Shown here piece after piece: positions 21,491-22,456 of a stretch of 22,456 nt of DNA. The translations under genes and the position numbers were made by a program. The notes beneath the pieces were generated by a model, which was not told the origin of the DNA, did not search any database, and was given only the letters and a program-made list of their open reading frames with translations. Positions within the stretch are counted from its first letter, which is position 1; each line of letters opens with the position of its first letter. Source of the stretch: Dehalococcoidia bacterium (lineage in GTDB: Bacteria > Chloroflexota > Dehalococcoidia > Dehalococcoidales > BS750m-G39); the NCBI GenBank assembly GCA_030615425.1, contig JAUWZG010000006.1, forward strand, positions 1-22,456, in the 5' to 3' direction.

Positions 21491-22279
21491 ATGAATCACT
21501 TACGGGGTATCTACACTATCTGGTATCGCGATTTGTTAAGAGTATGGCGAGATAAGATACGAATGGTGACCTTCTTAGCCTTCCCGCTACTGTTTTTAGT
21601 CGTCTTTGGCAGTGGGCTGAGCGGTACCATGGGCATGCTCGCCCCGGGGGTTGATTTCTCCAAGTTCATGTTTCCCGGCATCATTGGTATGACGGTGCTG
21701 ATGACCTCTTTCATGTCAGGGGTTTCCGTGGTCTGGGACCGTGAATTTGGCTTTCTCAAAGAGGTACTGGTGGCACCCATCAGCCGGGTGGCAGTAGCGG
21801 CGGGGAAAACACTGGGCGGAGCCACTATCGCCCTAATTCAAGGGAGTTTGATACTCCTCTTTGCCCCTCTCTTTGGGCTGACGCTATCCCCGGGAATCCT
21901 GCCCCAGCTACTACCGGTGATGTTTTTGGTCGCCTGCGCCCTATCAGCCATGGGAATCTTCCTCGCCTCCCGGATAAAGTCCATGGAAGCCCATCAAGCA
22001 GTAATGCAGTTACTAATGTTCCCCATGATATTCCTCTCCGGCGTTTTCTTCCCGGTCGATAACCTGCCTGCCTGGATGAACGTCCTGGTCAAAATCAATC
22101 CGGCAACCTATGGAGTTGACTCTATACGCCAGCTGATGCTCGGCGCCGAGCCTGCCTCCTCTTTGGGCGTTACCGTTTTCGGGCACAGGATGTCCATCGG
22201 CGAGGATTTGATGGTGGTGGCAGCCTTCGGCGTGGTTATGGTTGTCCTGGCCATGTGGTCATTCGGTGCCCAGGAATAA
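21491..22279 (+). CDS. ABC-2 type exporter permease, DrrB-like
   Basis: The 262-residue membrane protein has about six hydrophobic segments: VTFLAFPLLFLVVFGSGL, FPGIIGMTVLMTSFMSGV, TIALIQGSLILLFAPLFG, LLPVMFLVACALSAMGIFLA, LLMFPMIFLSGVFFPV and LMVVAAFGVVMVVLAMW. The ABC-2 family motif area is FPMIFLSGVFFPVDNLPAWM. The frame is open from 21440, inside the ATPase gene, but the ATG at 21491 has AAGGAG 4 bases upstream and starts the family sequence (MNHLRGIYTIWYRDLLR). It follows the ATPase stop by 25 bases and forms a two-gene exporter with it. Confidence 0.9.
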   Translation: MNHLRGIYTIWYRDLLRVWRDKIRMVTFLAFPLLFLVVFGSGLSGTMGMLAPGVDFSKFMFPGIIGMTVLMTSFMSGVSVVWDREFGFLKEVLVAPISRVAVAAGKTLGGATIALIQGSLILLFAPLFGLTLSPGILPQLLPVMFLVACALSAMGIFLASRIKSMEAHQAVMQLLMFPMIFLSGVFFPVDNLPAWMNVLVKINPATYGVDSIRQLMLGAEPASSLGVTVFGHRMSIGEDLMVVAAFGVVMVVLAMWSFGAQE

Positions 22280-22286
22280 AACAAAA

Positions 22287-22310
22287 AGCGCTGGCTATAA
22301 AGCCGGCGCT
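22287..22310 (-). terminator. Rho-independent terminator of the tmRNA gene
   Basis: AGCGCTGGCT, loop ATAA, and AGCCGGCGCT form a 10-bp stem with one G-T pair. On the - strand the stem is followed by TTTTTGTTTT, as expected for a terminator 10 bases beyond the tmRNA 3' end. On the + strand it would also lie just after the exporter permease stop, but no T run follows there. Confidence 0.8.
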
Positions 22311-22319
22311 CAAAATTTC

Positions 22320-22456
22320 TGGTGGAGACGGGGGAGAGTCGAACTCCCCGTCCAAGAGAAGCTGCCCAGAATATGCTACAAGCTTAGTCAGCTCTTTGGT
22401 CTTACTTGGCTAGCCTCTGCTGACCGAGTTTAGCCCAGCCAGCCAATAATTCTTTC
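22320..22456 (-). ncRNA. ssrA: tmRNA (transfer-messenger RNA), 3' part
   Basis: tmRNA rescues ribosomes stalled on broken messages by acting as tRNA-Ala and as a template for a degradation tag. Read on the - strand, the sequence ends CCGTCTCCACCA, with CCA encoded. Before it stands a T arm with stem GGGGAG/CTCCCC and loop TTCGACT (22331-22349). Upstream is GACTAAGCTTGTAG, the conserved segment that precedes the tRNA-like end in tmRNAs, and paired segments TTGGCT/AGCCAA that fit a pseudoknot. The gene runs off the right edge, so the tag sequence and the 5' acceptor strand are not visible. A terminator follows at 22287-22310. Confidence 0.9.

Noticed and set aside
22242..22433. 63-residue open frame on the + strand
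   Set aside because: It runs from the end of the permease gene through the terminator and antisense through tmRNA.

Overview
The window looks like chromosomal DNA of a strictly anaerobic bacterium of the Chloroflexota, most likely class Dehalococcoidia. This is inference from gene content: a group 3 (Mvh/Vhu-type) [NiFe]-hydrogenase operon, a PurL carrying two PurS-like domains at its N terminus, and small proteins and GC-rich intergenic hairpin repeats of a kind I associate with that group. No taxonomic marker is complete, although the 3' part of a tmRNA gene lies at the right edge.

Layout. Positions 1-448 (+) hold the C-terminal end of a phenylacetate-CoA ligase-like enzyme and a 60-residue helical protein. 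Positions 11060 down to 462 (-) form one tightly packed run of 14 genes: hydrogenase small and large subunits, a NifU-type Fe-S scaffold domain, an FmdB-type zinc ribbon, a cysteine-rich protein, a maturation protease, an MvhD-type [2Fe-2S] subunit, hypF, a flavin reductase-like protein, and hypC, hypD, hypE, hypA and hypB. Structural subunits, C-terminal processing and the complete NiFe(CN)2CO maturation pathway are thus together, with one good promoter candidate upstream (TATAAT box at 11122-11127).

Positions 14482 down to 11181 (-) hold a ModE-type DNA-binding protein and an ABC importer (lipoprotein, permease, ATPase). The permease and binding protein belong to the NitT/TauT-like type, but the ATPase has a long oxyanion-transporter-like C-terminal domain. 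Two copies of the same inverted repeat (GCTATAT, 8 bases, ATATAGC) lie upstream of modE and upstream of the importer, which fits ModE control. A molybdate or tungstate importer built on a NitT/TauT-type scaffold is the most interesting inference in the window.

Positions 18880 down to 14521 (-) are a purine operon (PurS-PurS-PurL fusion, PurQ) ending in a PP-loop ATPase of the diphthine-ammonia ligase family. Positions 18822-19261 carry no credible gene and are packed with inverted repeats related to those at 3790-3863 and 4500-4624. Next come an OmpR-type response regulator with no kinase beside it, a 65-residue unknown protein, a DrrA/DrrB-type ABC-2 exporter on the + strand, and on the - strand the 3' end of ssrA (tmRNA) with its terminator.
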